This document shows positions 12,901 to 22,985 of a stretch of DNA of 64,000 nucleotides, piece by piece. The DNA is from Acanthochlamys bracteata. Lineage: Eukaryota > Streptophyta > Magnoliopsida > Pandanales > Velloziaceae. A model generated the notes under the pieces. That model saw only the letters and a list, made by a program, of their open reading frames with translations. It was not told the origin of the DNA and did not search any database. Position 1 is the first letter of the stretch; each line of letters starts with the position of its first letter. Location of the stretch: assembly GCA_019914995.1 (NCBI GenBank), contig CM034137.1, positions 3,038,001 through 3,102,000 on the forward strand, written 5' to 3'. Both the position numbers and the translations under genes were made by a program.

Positions 12901-13291
12901 TAATATCCACATCAAACCGCATTAACTGGTCAAGCCTGCTTTTATCCTCCATGAAACTGACAAGACTAGCAGCCAGATTGTCTAATAAAGTTATTACACA
13001 TACCTGTGGTTTCAAAAAAGATTCCACATGAATTAATTATTACAAAGATATGTCATTCTGATATCTGCCTCTATTGCATTACCTGAGGTAGTAGGGGAAT
13101 TCATCGAAGGTCACCTTGCTCTTCTTGCCATCCTCAATGAGACGGATGAGCTCTTGTGCCATCACCTCGGTTGTTACACCGGCTGCCTGCGATGATGTAG
13201 CCCATCTGCTAGCTGCCTGTCCTGATGCCAGCCCTATACCCACTCCTAGCCCCACACCTAGAGCCGACATCAGCAACTTGTTCTGCTCCAT
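3945..13291 (-). CDS. AAA-type ATPase, DAA1/MSP1-like family
   Basis: Sixteen coding exons on the minus strand (13083-13291, 12241-12362, 12065-12153, 11964-11999, 11566-11659, 11091-11133, 10900-10997, 10179-10243, 9550-10046, 9391-9475, 9112-9291, 5341-5909, 5109-5247, 4969-5037, 4565-4711, 3945-4058) join in frame to about 851 residues. The N-terminus (MEQNKLLMSALGVGLGVGIG) is a glycine-rich hydrophobic segment, probably a membrane anchor. A degenerate P-loop region follows (ILLSGPAELYQQMLAKALA). A charged linker of about 80 residues precedes the true AAA core: Walker A GPPGTGKT near residue 574, Walker B IIFVDEVDS near 633, sensor region AATNRPFDLDE, and RRFERR. The C-terminus ends QWNEMYGEGGSRKKQQLTYFL, as in Arabidopsis At1g64110 (DAA1) relatives. 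Such proteins are unfoldase/translocase-type ATPases; the client is not known from sequence. The 3.2 kb intron 5910-9111 is full of repeats. The 5' UTR may contain further exons upstream of 13291. Confidence 0.93.
7050..7415 (-). pseudogene. Fragment of a TIR1/AFB auxin-receptor F-box gene
   Basis: Reading the minus strand, three blocks match the N-terminal part of TIR1/AFB F-box proteins in order, but in broken frames. About 7412-7362 reads DRLAVSVVCK, like the end of the F-box (DRNAVSLVCKSW). About 7261-7195 reads GKPHFIDYNLVRGGWGT, like GKPHFADFNLVP-GWG. About 7129-7050 reads KKMVMTDECLEIIVASFKGF, like the LRR segment KRMVVTDDCLELIAKSF. Stops and frameshifts separate the blocks, and the rest of the LRR domain is absent. 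Only about residues 25-130 of a normal protein of about 580 residues is present, so it cannot act as an auxin receptor. It lies in the sense direction inside an intron of the AAA gene. Assignment is by recalled family sequence, not by search. Confidence 0.75.
8040..8530. mobile_element. Foldback (long inverted repeat) element 1
   Basis: The left arm (about 8050-8300) and right arm (about 8315-8510) are imperfect inverted copies. TATGTGCTATTAACATTCCA at the left pairs with TGGAGTGCTAATAGCACATG at the right, GCCCATATTTTGG pairs with CCAAATATGGCC, and the CGACCTCCATCC word and TGATGACTCAAA word are mirrored near the centre. The left arm also contains an internal direct duplication of a GAACACGAATC...CTCCAT unit. 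Both outer ends sit in TA microsatellites (CATATATATATG at the left, a long TA run at about 8503-8527 at the right). No coding capacity. This is a MITE-like foldback. Confidence 0.7.
8540..8945. mobile_element. Foldback element 2, related to element 1
   Basis: A second imperfect inverted repeat follows directly. GAGACATCCCACCCTTAGGGGCACC at the left (read here in parts, as the first 10 and last 10 bases) mirrors the GGTGCCTCT...GGGGTGCCCCTATCTC end at the right. Inside, the CAATCGGATCATAAATTGAT block mirrors ATTGATTTGTATTCCGATTG, and GATCAAAATGAC mirrors the central ATTTGATCAA. The inner words (rules such as TTTTGTCAGCAT and the TCCGATTGA word) are shared with element 1, so the two are diverged members of one family. 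It ends in another TA/TG microsatellite at 8930-8950. No coding capacity. Confidence 0.65.
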
Positions 13292-14965
13292 CTCTGACCC
13301 CTCACTCTCAACCTTATCACACCACCAAAAACAACTTAAAAGTATCTGACCAATTTTAGGAATAAGGTCAACATGCTACATTATAAGTCTGAATACTACA
13401 TTATAACAAAAAGCATAAAACCAAAAAAGATAAATTGAACGGAAAAAAGAATCTTTTGAAATGAACTGAAGTAAACTCACCGCTGCACTGCAGATGATAT
13501 ATCAGTATGTGCCTATAACTGAAACAGCAGAAACATGAACAACTTAACATAATCGATCTTGCGGATAAATACATCACCAACATAGAGTAACTTAAATATG
13601 AAAAAACATTAGAAAGATTAAAGCATTTCCCCTTAAAAGAAAAATAATTGCTGGTTCTCTTTTTCCAAATGCTATTATCTGCCACCTTAATACCAATAAA
13701 AATTTTATTCAACCAGAAATTAGACAGTGAAGCAATCTACCAAACTCAAAACCAGTATGATAAAAACAATAAACTACCTGATCTCAATACAGCAGAATAT
13801 AAACAGAGCAAGTGACCTTCACAGCTATTGCTTGCGGCAATCCCTTCGATTACTCCCTTTTTCCAACTGAAAATTACAAGGGGATAAAAATGTAATCAAG
13901 CATGTAGTCAAATAAAATTCAGGAAATGTTAAACAAATTCCAAAACTAAACCCCAAAAAGCAATCCACTTCAGCTTTCTATCTTTCAATAACACTTCCAT
14001 ACCAACTAGAAATTACCAGAAACTTGCAGCAAAACCAGTTTGTAGTTTGATTCAGGCAAGAATACATAAGAAATGTTAAAAACTAACCCGAACAAAAATA
14101 ATCAACTGAAATTTCACTGTTGCTTGTAGTCGACCAAGAGCAGGAACTAGAAATTGAACCGATAAAACTTAAACCAGAATGTCTTTAAAGCGTAAAGACA
14201 CAAGGCAACGCCCGAAGGGTTGGATGGTTGTGACGTGGACGTTTCTAGACAAACGTGCGCACTCTGCGCCGTACGATTTTCTATTCCCATGTTCGGTCGC
14301 ACAGTGCGGGTGTTTCATCTACCGTTTTTGAAAATTCATAATCATGTGATGTGCTCCAAGGCGACATATACGTGGCGGGCTTTTTAGTTTTTGAAAACCA
14401 TGTGACTGGCTCAGTTCAGTTCAGCATCCCGCAGCTTATTTTCAAAGGCTTAGATATAGCCACGTAACCGATGGGAGAGATCTGGTACAGTCTTGCAGGT
14501 TGAATTCTTAACTCATCTGAGCTAGAAAGTAGAAACGTAGAAGGATTGTTTAATCTTCAGAATCTAATTAGTTAATCAATCAATTAGTACAAGTGAAACG
14601 TTTATGTAGTGACTCTTGAATTTGGGGGCCTAATGATATTCAATCGGGCTTTGGCCCATTAACAACGTAGTTGTCGGACTAAAAATATGAATCGCAGGGC
14701 TACACATAAAAAAATTGTTTCAGCTTGCACCCAACACAAATTGAAAATTATTGAAGTCCCTCTCCGGCGCCGTAGCCGTCTGTTCTCGATCAGGCGAGTG
14801 TTCATTATTCGAACCTAACCAAATCAGCGACGAGACCGAAAATTTGTCTCTACAGTTTCTGCAAGATGATTCCAGCACAATTTCCTCCGCCTTACTTCGT
14901 GCCCCAATTGCAATCCTTCACTTATTCCTTCAACTCCGTACACTGCCGCAGCTGATGCATTCTAG
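13292..14965. promoter_or_regulatory. Divergent intergenic region with AAA-gene 5' leader
   Basis: The AAA-ATPase gene reads leftward and the broken U11/U12-59K-like gene reads rightward, so this is a divergent promoter region. Plausible leader introns of the AAA gene lie at about 13300-13860 (pyrimidine and AG signals on the minus strand), but their exact ends are not fixed. A GC-richer patch at about 14200-14480 is the likely shared promoter. A short open stretch from 14745 may be the original first exon of the broken gene; I do not recognise its protein. Confidence 0.4.
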
Positions 14966-15282
14966 CAGACTGATCGTGTGCGAGGTCACATGAAAAGTTT
15001 GCATGAAAACCTTGGTCTTCTTTCAGCCATGTAAGCGCCTTCAATTCATTGAATTTATTAAAGTCTTTTTTTTTTTTTGTTTGCATAGGTATTGTTATCA
15101 TTTGCTTCAGTGGTTGGTAATTTGATATTGTATCGATGTTAGTTAGATTGTTGTTTGCAGTTGTCAGTAAAATGATTTGTTTGCAGTGGTAGAAAGATTT
15201 GGTAATTGGATAGTTGTAAATGTAGTTCGTTAAAATTGGAAGTTTTGATGAATCAGTGTAAGAGAAATGATAAGATGAATAG

Positions 15283-15804
15283 TGTCACAGGCCTAGAGTT
15301 TTTAACTTAGCTCGTGTGGTACTTAGTCATACTTTTTTTTGGCTAAGTCAGTCTTTATCCGAATGAGCTATCAAAGATAGCTAAGAAAACTTGAATGAAT
15401 TAGAGAGAAAGTAAGGAATATTTGAAGAGAACTTTTTGGAAGGAAAGCTTTATATTACTTTGGCTTAGTACAGCTCTTATTTGATTTGTTTGATGCTTCA
15501 AATGGGAGTCCTTATTCTCCTATTTATAGCTCATCCACCTTCTCAACGGACGGTGAAGATTGCTTTGATCGGACGATGGAGAATATATAATCTAGAAAGT
15601 TTTTACATAATATCTTCTATAAAAATCTCTATCTTTTTAGAGTATTCCCTAACCTACTCTACATTCATATTAACTATCCTTTATCTAGAGTATTCTACCA
15701 TATTATAGACTTAGCTTATGTACAAAATAATTTTACCAAGGCAAAAAGTATTTTATCAAGGTAATTTCGATAGAAAGAATAGCCAAAATAGCCATACTGT
15801 GACA
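15283..15804 (-). repeat. LTR (3' LTR of the minus-strand element)
   Basis: This 522-base direct repeat begins TGTCACAGGCCTAGAG and ends CATACTGTGACA on the plus strand, so it has TG...CA ends. It aligns along its length with 17607-18091, with many substitutions and an extra block of about 35 bases near 15690-15725. Directly inside it, 15805-15817 reads on the minus strand as the purine tract AGGTGGGAGAGAA, the expected polypurine tract next to a 3' LTR. The flank ATAG precedes the LTR. Confidence 0.85.
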
Positions 15805-15831
15805 TTCTCTCCCACCTATTTCGCGATGCCC

Positions 15832-17605
15832 TCATTGCGGTTGTGCGGAGCTGTAGCGAAACTTCTTATTCCTCCTCATATGGTGGCTTCTTCTGCTTGA
15901 ACCCTTTGTTTTCTTTTGGCAGTTCGTCCCAACAGGTAGGCTCATAGCAGAAATAGTCTTGACCTGGATATTCGCTTCACGCGACAAAGGTACCATACAC
16001 TGCCCTTCATCCAAAATCCATATAGAATTGACAAAGGGGATAGGTATGGTCTTCACACGATCTAGGAACTCCATCCCAAGAACTATCGGAAAATCATCCA
16101 TATTTACAACGGAGAAGTCTACAAGGCCAAACCACTCACCTATGCGTGCCTTTACTCCATAAGCAACTCCTAAAATTGATTTGGGTTCGAAGTTGACTGC
16201 TTTAAGCCATCCTCGTCTCGTTTCGTACTTAATTCCAAGTCTTTTAGCTTTCTTCTCCTCAAGGAAGTTGTGGGTAGCCCCTGTGTCCACTAAGGCGCGT
16301 ACCTCTTATCCATTAACCTTGGCTATCACGTATGGTTGCTCCTTCACTTCACGTTGCTGCACATCTTCGTTAGCTTTGACGGAATAGAGGAGTTGTAAGG
16401 AATCCATCTTTACTTCTTCAAATTGCTTTTGTTGCCAATCCATTGTTTCCATTAATACCGAAAGCTTGCTCCATTTTGGGCATTCTTTAACTATATGTGG
16501 TCCATCACAAAGGAAGTATTTTAATGGAGTTTTACCATTCTCTCGGTTGTTACCGTTACTTCTTTGGCCTCTATGGGAGTCTCCCTTGGTCTTTGGTGGG
16601 TCAACCGTTGCTTCCTTGACTTGATGACTATCTCCACCATCATTGTCTTTGAAGTCCTCTCGAGGCTTATGCTTCTCGGGTCGTTGGAACTCTATAAGGG
16701 ACCCAGCTATGGCATAACAGAGTTGAGGTCTTGAGGTCCTCTACGCTGGATTTCCAATCTTGCCCACATTTGCAATCCGTCCATGAAAGCAAAAAGGACC
16801 TCTCTTTCTGGGTCAAGCGTCGAAGTTTTGCCCTTGCCTCATCCTCGGCATTCATCGGATAGAAAGCCTTTTGAGTTCCCTATTGAACTCTTCCCAGGTG
16901 GCAATGGTGCAGATCCCTCTCTCGATCTTGGCATGCCTTCTCCTCTATCAAACCATTACGGTATCTTCAAAGTAAAGAGTGGTATGATCGATCTTACCTG
17001 CATCCCATGTGATGCCGGTACTCCTAAAGAGTTGCTCCAAGCTCCAAAGAAAGTTGTCAATCTCCATTGCATTCCGCGCAGCCTTATACGCTTTGGGTTT
17101 TGGAACATCCATCCTCAAAAAAGTTGAAGTTGAGGGTACGGCGGAAACTCCCCCTTGTGTAACTGCCATCTTGCAAAGTGCCCAATCCCATCGGACATCC
17201 CTCAATTCGGTAGCCAATCTTACGACCTCTTACCTAAGAGTCGCTACTTGCCTCCTAAGAGCATCCACATCACCCAAAAGAGAGTTTTTAAGAGCCTTAC
17301 CTTGGCGAGACGATGATTCGGTCATCATGTTTAAGGCACCTTGCATCTCCCCACCGAAGCTCTTCTTGTCTCTTTTCAAGCTTCTCGATGCTTTGGCCCA
17401 ACTCTTCGAATTGGTCCACTTTATCAACCATAGTAAGCTTTACCCTAACGAGCCTTGCGTTCACATCCGCCATTACGTCCCTAAACTTCTCCTTTCGTTG
17501 GCGACTGCTCTCGGGAGCTCTCTTTTCAAACTCCCTTCCCTCATGGATGGTAACATCGCATCCGCTTGCCATTTGAAATTGGTAGAATCTTGTCTCTGAT
17601 AACAC
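15832..17605 (-). pseudogene. Retrotransposon gag-protease polyprotein remnant
   Basis: On the minus strand, 17605-17300 encodes a charged coiled-coil region (LGQSIEKLEKRQEELRWG), typical of the N-terminal part of plant gypsy gag proteins. It is followed by frameshifted gag segments down to about 16660. Near 16290 the retropepsin-like domain begins MDTGATHNFLEEKKAKRLG and continues with DFPIVLGMEFLD, the usual Asp-Thr-Gly catalytic motif and flap region. A stop codon lies just upstream of the protease block (about 16308), and the gag part is split among frames, so no intact polyprotein is made. Nothing after the protease is present before the polypurine tract. Confidence 0.75.
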
Positions 17606-17606
17606 T

Positions 17607-18091
17607 TGTCACGGGCCTAGAGTTTTTACCTTGGTTCGTGCGGCACTTAGTCACACTTTTTTGTGATTAAGTCAGCCTTTACCCGAATGAGTTATTAAAG
17701 ATAGTTAAGAAAACTTGAATGAACTAGAGAGAAAGTAAGGAATACTTGATGAGAGGTTTTTGGAAGGAAAGCTTTATATTATTTTGGCTTGGTACAACTT
17801 TTATTTGATTTGCTTGATGCTTCAAATGGGGGTCCTTACCCTCCTATTTATAGCTCCTCCACCTCCTCAACGAACAGTGGAGATTGTTTTGATCGGATGA
17901 TACATAATCCAGAAAGTTCTTACATAATATCTCTTACAAAAATCTCCACCTTTCTAGAGTATTCTCTAACCTACTCTAGATTCATACCAACTATCCTTTA
18001 TTCAGAGTACAAGATAATTTTACCTAAGCAAACAGCATTTTACCAAAATAATTTCGATGGGGAGAATAACCAAAATAGCCATACCGTGACA
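17607..18091 (-). repeat. LTR (5' LTR of the minus-strand element)
   Basis: This 485-base copy begins TGTCACGGGCCTAGAG and ends CATACCGTGACA on the plus strand. It pairs with 15283-15804. The primer-binding site lies immediately to its left at about 17593-17606. ATAG follows the LTR and matches the four bases before the other LTR. Confidence 0.85.
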
Positions 18092-19362
18092 ATAGGCATG
18101 AAGACTAGTAGTACTATTTGAGTTGCTGTAACTTTATCTATAACTAGACACAGATTCTAATGCAATCATGTTACTTGATAGGTTGCAATATCTCAGTGTA
18201 AAGTAGCAGTATTGTTAAACTGTGAGATTTTCAATGACAAAAAGAAAGAGTTGTGTAGAAACTGGCACTAAGGTACTGGAATTTTCTCTGATATCAAGTA
18301 TGTGAAAATATTCTTAGGATCCTCATAACATTCTGTTCGTACAGATGTGTCAAGGAGCAGTGGGAATGATGTTATTTTGCATTTCCATGAGTTTTTGAAG
18401 AGGAAGAGGATCTCTTTGTGTCCCAGAGTCCATTTCCTCTGAAGCTTTAATGTCAAATATGAAAAATTCAACACTTCCCATGGAATGCTATAACAAGCAA
18501 TTAAGTCCATGGCAAGAAACATCTGCAGCTACCCGGTAGCTCCAAAGTTGCAGAAGTTTAGATGAAATAGAAGCTGGACAAAGAAAAAAAGACAAAGCAT
18601 GTTCCTGAGTTTATTTAGTAAGGTGATTGTCGAGTTATGTTTATGAGTAGCAATTGCCAGGTGACCTCTGCAAGTAGTAAAATGAATAGGGTATTATTGC
18701 CTAAAAGGAGTGAGAAAATTTTGACAAAGCTGACAAGAAAATTAATGAGTGGAGGGCTAGGGGGATTGCTAAGGACAATGCTAAACGGAAGGTATTATTT
18801 ATTTTTTTGATGCAATGTCATTCATATGATTAAAACATGTATCCTTGCCTTGATGCAATGTCATGTTAATTCTTGACATTAATCCATTTTTTTTGCTAGG
18901 AGAAACAAAATTTCTTTGATATTAAAACACTCTAATATAAGTTTGGCTTACGCATAAAGGCAAGGATACATGTTCACGTAGATTGATATGACTCATAATG
19001 AGACCATTAAGGTTGTTGCTTACTACTTGGACAAAGTAATAGTAAGCTGGGATGTTGTAGATAACATAGCATATGATGAGGTTTTAAGATATAACATTAA
19101 CTATTGAGACGTAATCAGATGTAAGTGGAGTGGCATGGAGAATCTCTTTCTCTATTATTTTTAGACTTGGAATTTATTGGGTCTAACTAAAGAATGTAGT
19201 GTTGTTATTACTTCAACAGCTCAATTGAGGGTACCTATCACAAAATTGCACAATGCTATGAAAGGATATAGCCGATCTCATCCAATGGGATGAGACTTAC
19301 TTGTTACTGTTATGAGGTCCTATTTAATCAAATTGATAGCACCGTTAGATGACTATATGTAA

Positions 19363-19622
19363 GGTGCGTTTGGGATTACTTATGAAATGGAGCTCTTGTG
19401 AAATGGAAGATATTTTTGTCTTTTTTGAAAAACGAGCTCTATTTTTTTTACTTTCAAAAAAATAATAAAAATATGCAATAAAAAGATCTCATTATGTAAA
19501 ATTTTTCTACACTTTCTAAATTTTTAAATAAATTTTTTAGATACTTATAAAATATGTATTGAAAAACGTAAAATGAAAAATTGAAAAGGAGTGTTGGGAA
19601 AAGTTGAACCAAACACCCCCGT
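19363..19622. repeat. MITE-like repeat, family A copy 2 (Tourist-like?)
   Basis: The element begins GGTGCGTTTGGGATTACTTA and ends GTTGAACCAAACACCCCC, so its ends are short imperfect inverted repeats of the GGGTGTTTGG type. The interior matches the copy at 3405-3673 closely. TAA lies at or next to both ends, consistent with a TWA target duplication. It lies within an intron of the decayed U11/U12-59K-like gene. No coding capacity. Confidence 0.65.
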
Positions 19623-19978
19623 AAACCGTACAAAATATGGCACTAAACAAAACAGATCGAGGAAAGATATTTCTTGCTTTGTAGTGAACAAACACCTTCA
19701 GTTTAAATGTATTTCTAGTATTTGTCATCACATTATCTCATCATGTAATGTAAACTTGCACCCTCAGATATAGAAAATGAAGGAAATTGCAAAGATTAAA
19801 GCTAATGAGGAGAAGAAGATGCTTGAAGCTAATTTTTGACTTTCCTGTTTCTGGTGTTGACGTGAACTTATTTCAAATAGGATATTTGCTTAGCTCTTGA
19901 CTTATGTAATCAAGGTAGATGGTTTTGTGAATTTGCGATACAGGATTTTCAGTTAATTAGCAAGTAATGTGAATTCTA

Positions 19979-20300
19979 AGGTGCTGTTTGGTAATTCAGT
20001 TTTACCAAACAAAACTGATTCGAAACTTAACTACTTGGAAAGTTTTTACTTCCTGTTTTGCTAAGATTTTAGATCTTGCTAAATCCCAAAATAGAAGATT
20101 TCCTCAAACTGGTTGAATCCATGTCTTTAGGAACCTAAATCTTCTAAAATCTTATAGTCCTAATTTAGAAAGCAAAATAGGTTTTAAGAATTCGTAACCA
20201 AATGAGAGAATATGTGAAATCGATTTACTTAGAAAACCCGTTTTGGTTATATTCATTGTAAAATAGGTTTTAGTATATGCAACCTGCTTCCAAGCAGGGC
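19979..20300. repeat. Possible MITE with GGTGCTGTTTGG end
   Basis: The stretch begins AGGTGCTGTTTGGTAATTCA and ends CTTCCAAGCAGGGCCTAAG, giving imperfect inverted ends. Internal words such as AAACCTATTTTGC and GGTTTTAAGAATTC are partly mirrored (AAAATAGGTTTT occurs twice near the right end). It is non-coding and AT-rich. The ends are assigned by eye only. Confidence 0.4.
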
Positions 20301-22564
20301 CTAAGCGAGATAAAGTAGCATCTGGATGCGGCGATCATTAGCACTTGTTGCTTTAGCTCGCACACTTTAAGCCGATAAATTTTCAGTTTGCAAATTAGGT
20401 GCTATACCACCTTGTGGTGCATGCAACATATTGAAATGCATGAATTTAAATTTTACACAGTATTAGAGGCTTCATCAGCTCAATTTAGCTTGAACCTCTT
20501 ATCTAATTGTGCAATTTAACGTCCAAATATTATCTTATTTTTTAGTTATATTTTTGTTATTCTATGTTTTCTATTTTGAGAATGCAAGTCGATATAGCTC
20601 TATGCTAAATATGCCAATTATTGTAGCTCTAAAATTATACTTAATTGCCATGCCATATATCTTATTTAATAAAGTAACACATGTTATCCACATCACCATT
20701 ATTGTGAGAATTCTAATTACTATTGGGCGTTGTGTCTAACATGACACATGTTGCACATGCAAAGGGATAAGAACAGATGGTGAAAGTGACCATTCATGAA
20801 ATGGTCAAATTTGAAGGAAGCATTGTCTTAGTCGGAAGATGAATGTGAACCAAACAAAGCTTTTTTTTTTGAAGACTACTGCCAGGGTTTAAGATTCTAT
20901 AAAAAGATAAATGTCAGAACCTATCCTATCCATCTCATTCTCATTCTAAGTGTAAGGAGTGAGGTGAGATCAAAGTCATCATCTGAGTGAGTCTAAGATT
21001 AGCTCAGTAGTTTAAACCACTGTGTGTGTCTACTCTGATGTTGAGTGAATAGTTAGATTCTAAGGCTAGTACATACCTATTTTTGTTATATTTTTGATAG
21101 TGAAGGTGTCTTCTTATTGCTTTTCCAGTAGATGTAGCCTTGTGGGTGAACCATGTAGAAGTTTGTGTCTTTCTCTGTTGTGTGTTTCTTATGTGTTATC
21201 TCTGTCGGTGCCAATATCTTGATTATCTCACATTTAACAATTCATAATAGTGTACCCAATATCGGTACGGTAGTGGAACCCATGCTTCCCAATACTTAAG
21301 ATGCCCATTGGAGGGCAATATCCTACTCTCGTTATATTGATTTCAATTCAATGTTACTTTTTCTTTTGCAGCTTGAACTTGTCTTAGTTGTGGAGAAACC
21401 AAAGCACCAATCTGTGAGGATACAGAAGTCGAAGAAGCAAGGCATGAATATACCCATTTATTTTGCTTTTCATCTGTTTGCTAGTTGTGATGTTCTGCTG
21501 CTCATTTCTTATACATAAGCATCCATGAATTTGTATCATTCTCTTTTTCATATTTAACTTACATAACAGGCTGCGTAGAAGATGTTATGGCATCATACTG
21601 GTATGTTGCATGTCCATTTATGCTTGTAGGATGCTTCTTGCCCGAGGAGGATGACAGATTTCTTGAGCAAGTACGAGCAGCTGCTGAGGAGAGGAGCTTC
21701 AGGCTGCAGCAACCGCTGCTAAAGATGCTGTTGCTACAGCTGAAGAATCTCGAAATTCATAATTCAATTTCTGAAGTGAAGGATGATGCAACATCAATGT
21801 GTCGCACCAAATACGCTTGAGGGAAGGGAGAGTGAGAGGGACTTAGCTAAGGGTTCTGATATGAAGCTTACGCAATTAGAAGTTGATACTCAAGGCTCTC
21901 TCGGGGCGATGATTCTGTAGGCAGTTTGCCTTTTGAGTTCAACCATTACTGTCATGGAAGCACCAACAACTTGGGAACTTTATTTAAGGTATTTGATTAA
22001 GTACCTTGAAATGTTTTGTCATCGTTAGCCTGAAACACAATGATTAAGGATCAAGTCTTGGAATGCTCTTAACATTGTGTAATAGGAAATTTGTTTTTCA
22101 TATAACTATCAAATATGACTAAGTATATATTGCTTACAAGATAAGGGACTTGACTAAATGGAACATCTACTATGCTTCTATAAATTTACTTTAAGATGTA
22201 AATGCAGAGTGGCTAGTCATTATTGAGACAATATAATATGTACGTAATATGGATTATGCAATTTGCAGGCTAGAAGAATGTGGGATGGCTTTATCAGACC
22301 TGGTAGAAGGTGCAGAATTTGCTCTGAGATACAATTTTCTTTCCTAGAATTTTATAGAAATATATAATTTTGTATGAATATTTTATTCCTTTTAGGATCA
22401 GTTATTGGAGACTTTAGGTTATATTGTTTATTCTCAAGCTAGCGAGATTGTTGTTCAGCAACTTTTTTCCTTCAATAAATATGTGCTTAGCTGCATAGTT
22501 CCATTTTTCACTGCTTGTTTCTCAGATTAATGCATAAATGATGGAGGAACCTTTCTTATATATA

Positions 22565-22805
22565 GGGCTTATTTACCAACACACTAAACTCTCTCTTTTT
22601 CAAACTCACTTTTAAATTAAAATAAACATAAAATTTTTTTTTAAAAATTCCGTCAAAAATTATTTTCAAAATTTAATTTTAAAACTCACTTTTAATACAA
22701 AATAAATATTAAAACTTATTTTTTAAAATATTTTCAATTTTAAATTTATTTTTTACAAACTCACTTTCAAAAAATGAGTTTAACATCAAGGTAAACACGC
22801 CCATA
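22565..22805. repeat. AT-rich MITE-like repeat, family B copy 1
   Basis: Begins GGGCTTATTTACCAACACAC and ends AACATCAAGGTAAACACGCCC, giving imperfect inverted ends of a GGGCGTGTTTACC type. The words AACTCACTTTTAA and CAAAATTTAATTTTAAAACTC recur. A similar layout (GGTGCGTTTACCTACC ... ATTAAAATAAACACACTC) is seen at 44803-45020, and a looser relative at 32555-32810. No coding capacity. Confidence 0.5.
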
Positions 22806-22985
22806 AGTTCATATTTTCTGCACCTGCCTGTTTATATGGTACATTACTGTGCTTTACCAACATTTGAATTTGAGTTTTCTGAATCTCACTCATATATACT
22901 TTTTTGTAACTGTGTAGTCACATTCCTGGACACTGGGTTCACCTCCTCCTGCAGATAATGTTTGGGTGTCCTATCTCATTGAGCA

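Larger units (their letters stand above)
15283..18091 (-). mobile_element. LTR retrotransposon with gag and protease only (Ty3/gypsy-like)
   Basis: Two LTRs (17607-18091 as 5' LTR, 15283-15804 as 3' LTR) bound about 1.8 kb of internal sequence read from the minus strand. Next to the 5' LTR, the minus strand reads GTGTTATCAGAGAC, a worn version of the initiator-Met tRNA primer site TGGTATCAGAGC. Order inside: a coiled-coil gag-like region (about 17600-16600), a CCHC-type knuckle region near 16500, then an aspartic protease domain with DTGATHNF. There is no reverse transcriptase, RNase H or integrase, so the element is non-autonomous or internally deleted. ATAG flanks both sides, a probable target duplication. 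The divergence between LTRs marks an old insertion. It lies inside an intron of the decayed U11/U12-59K-like gene. Confidence 0.82.
14966..22985 (+). pseudogene. U11/U12-59K (PDCD7-like) minor-spliceosome gene, decayed
   Basis: A collinear series of coding blocks reads like a plant PDCD7/U11-U12-59K protein. 14966-15030: QTDRVRGHMKSLHENLGLLSA. 18723-18791: DKADKKINEWRARGIAKDNA. 19774-19834: KMKEIAKIKANEEKKMLEA. 21372-21441: LELVLVVEK and VRIQKSKKQG. 21630-21989: PEEDDRFLEQVRAAAEE, AKDAVATAEES, then DDSVGSLPFEFNHYCHGS. 22269-22302: RRMWDGFIRPG. 22922-22985: IPGHWVH then PPPADNVWVSYLI. Such proteins are coiled-coil components of the U11/U12 di-snRNP. Lesions: the block 21630-21989 changes frame 2-1-0-2, one base is missing in the codon before PPPAD (about 22941), the block at 19774 runs into a stop, and several expected exons are missing around 18100-18700. 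The recognisable splice sites are mostly intact, including a GC donor at 21442. A 2.8 kb LTR element sits in the intron after the first block. The family call rests on memory of the C-terminal W-D...I-P-x-x-W-V...W pattern. Confidence 0.62.

Noticed and set aside
13401..13712. A 103-codon minus-strand frame in the AAA-gene leader
   Set aside because: Cysteine- and phenylalanine-rich low-complexity translation in leader introns; no support as a gene.
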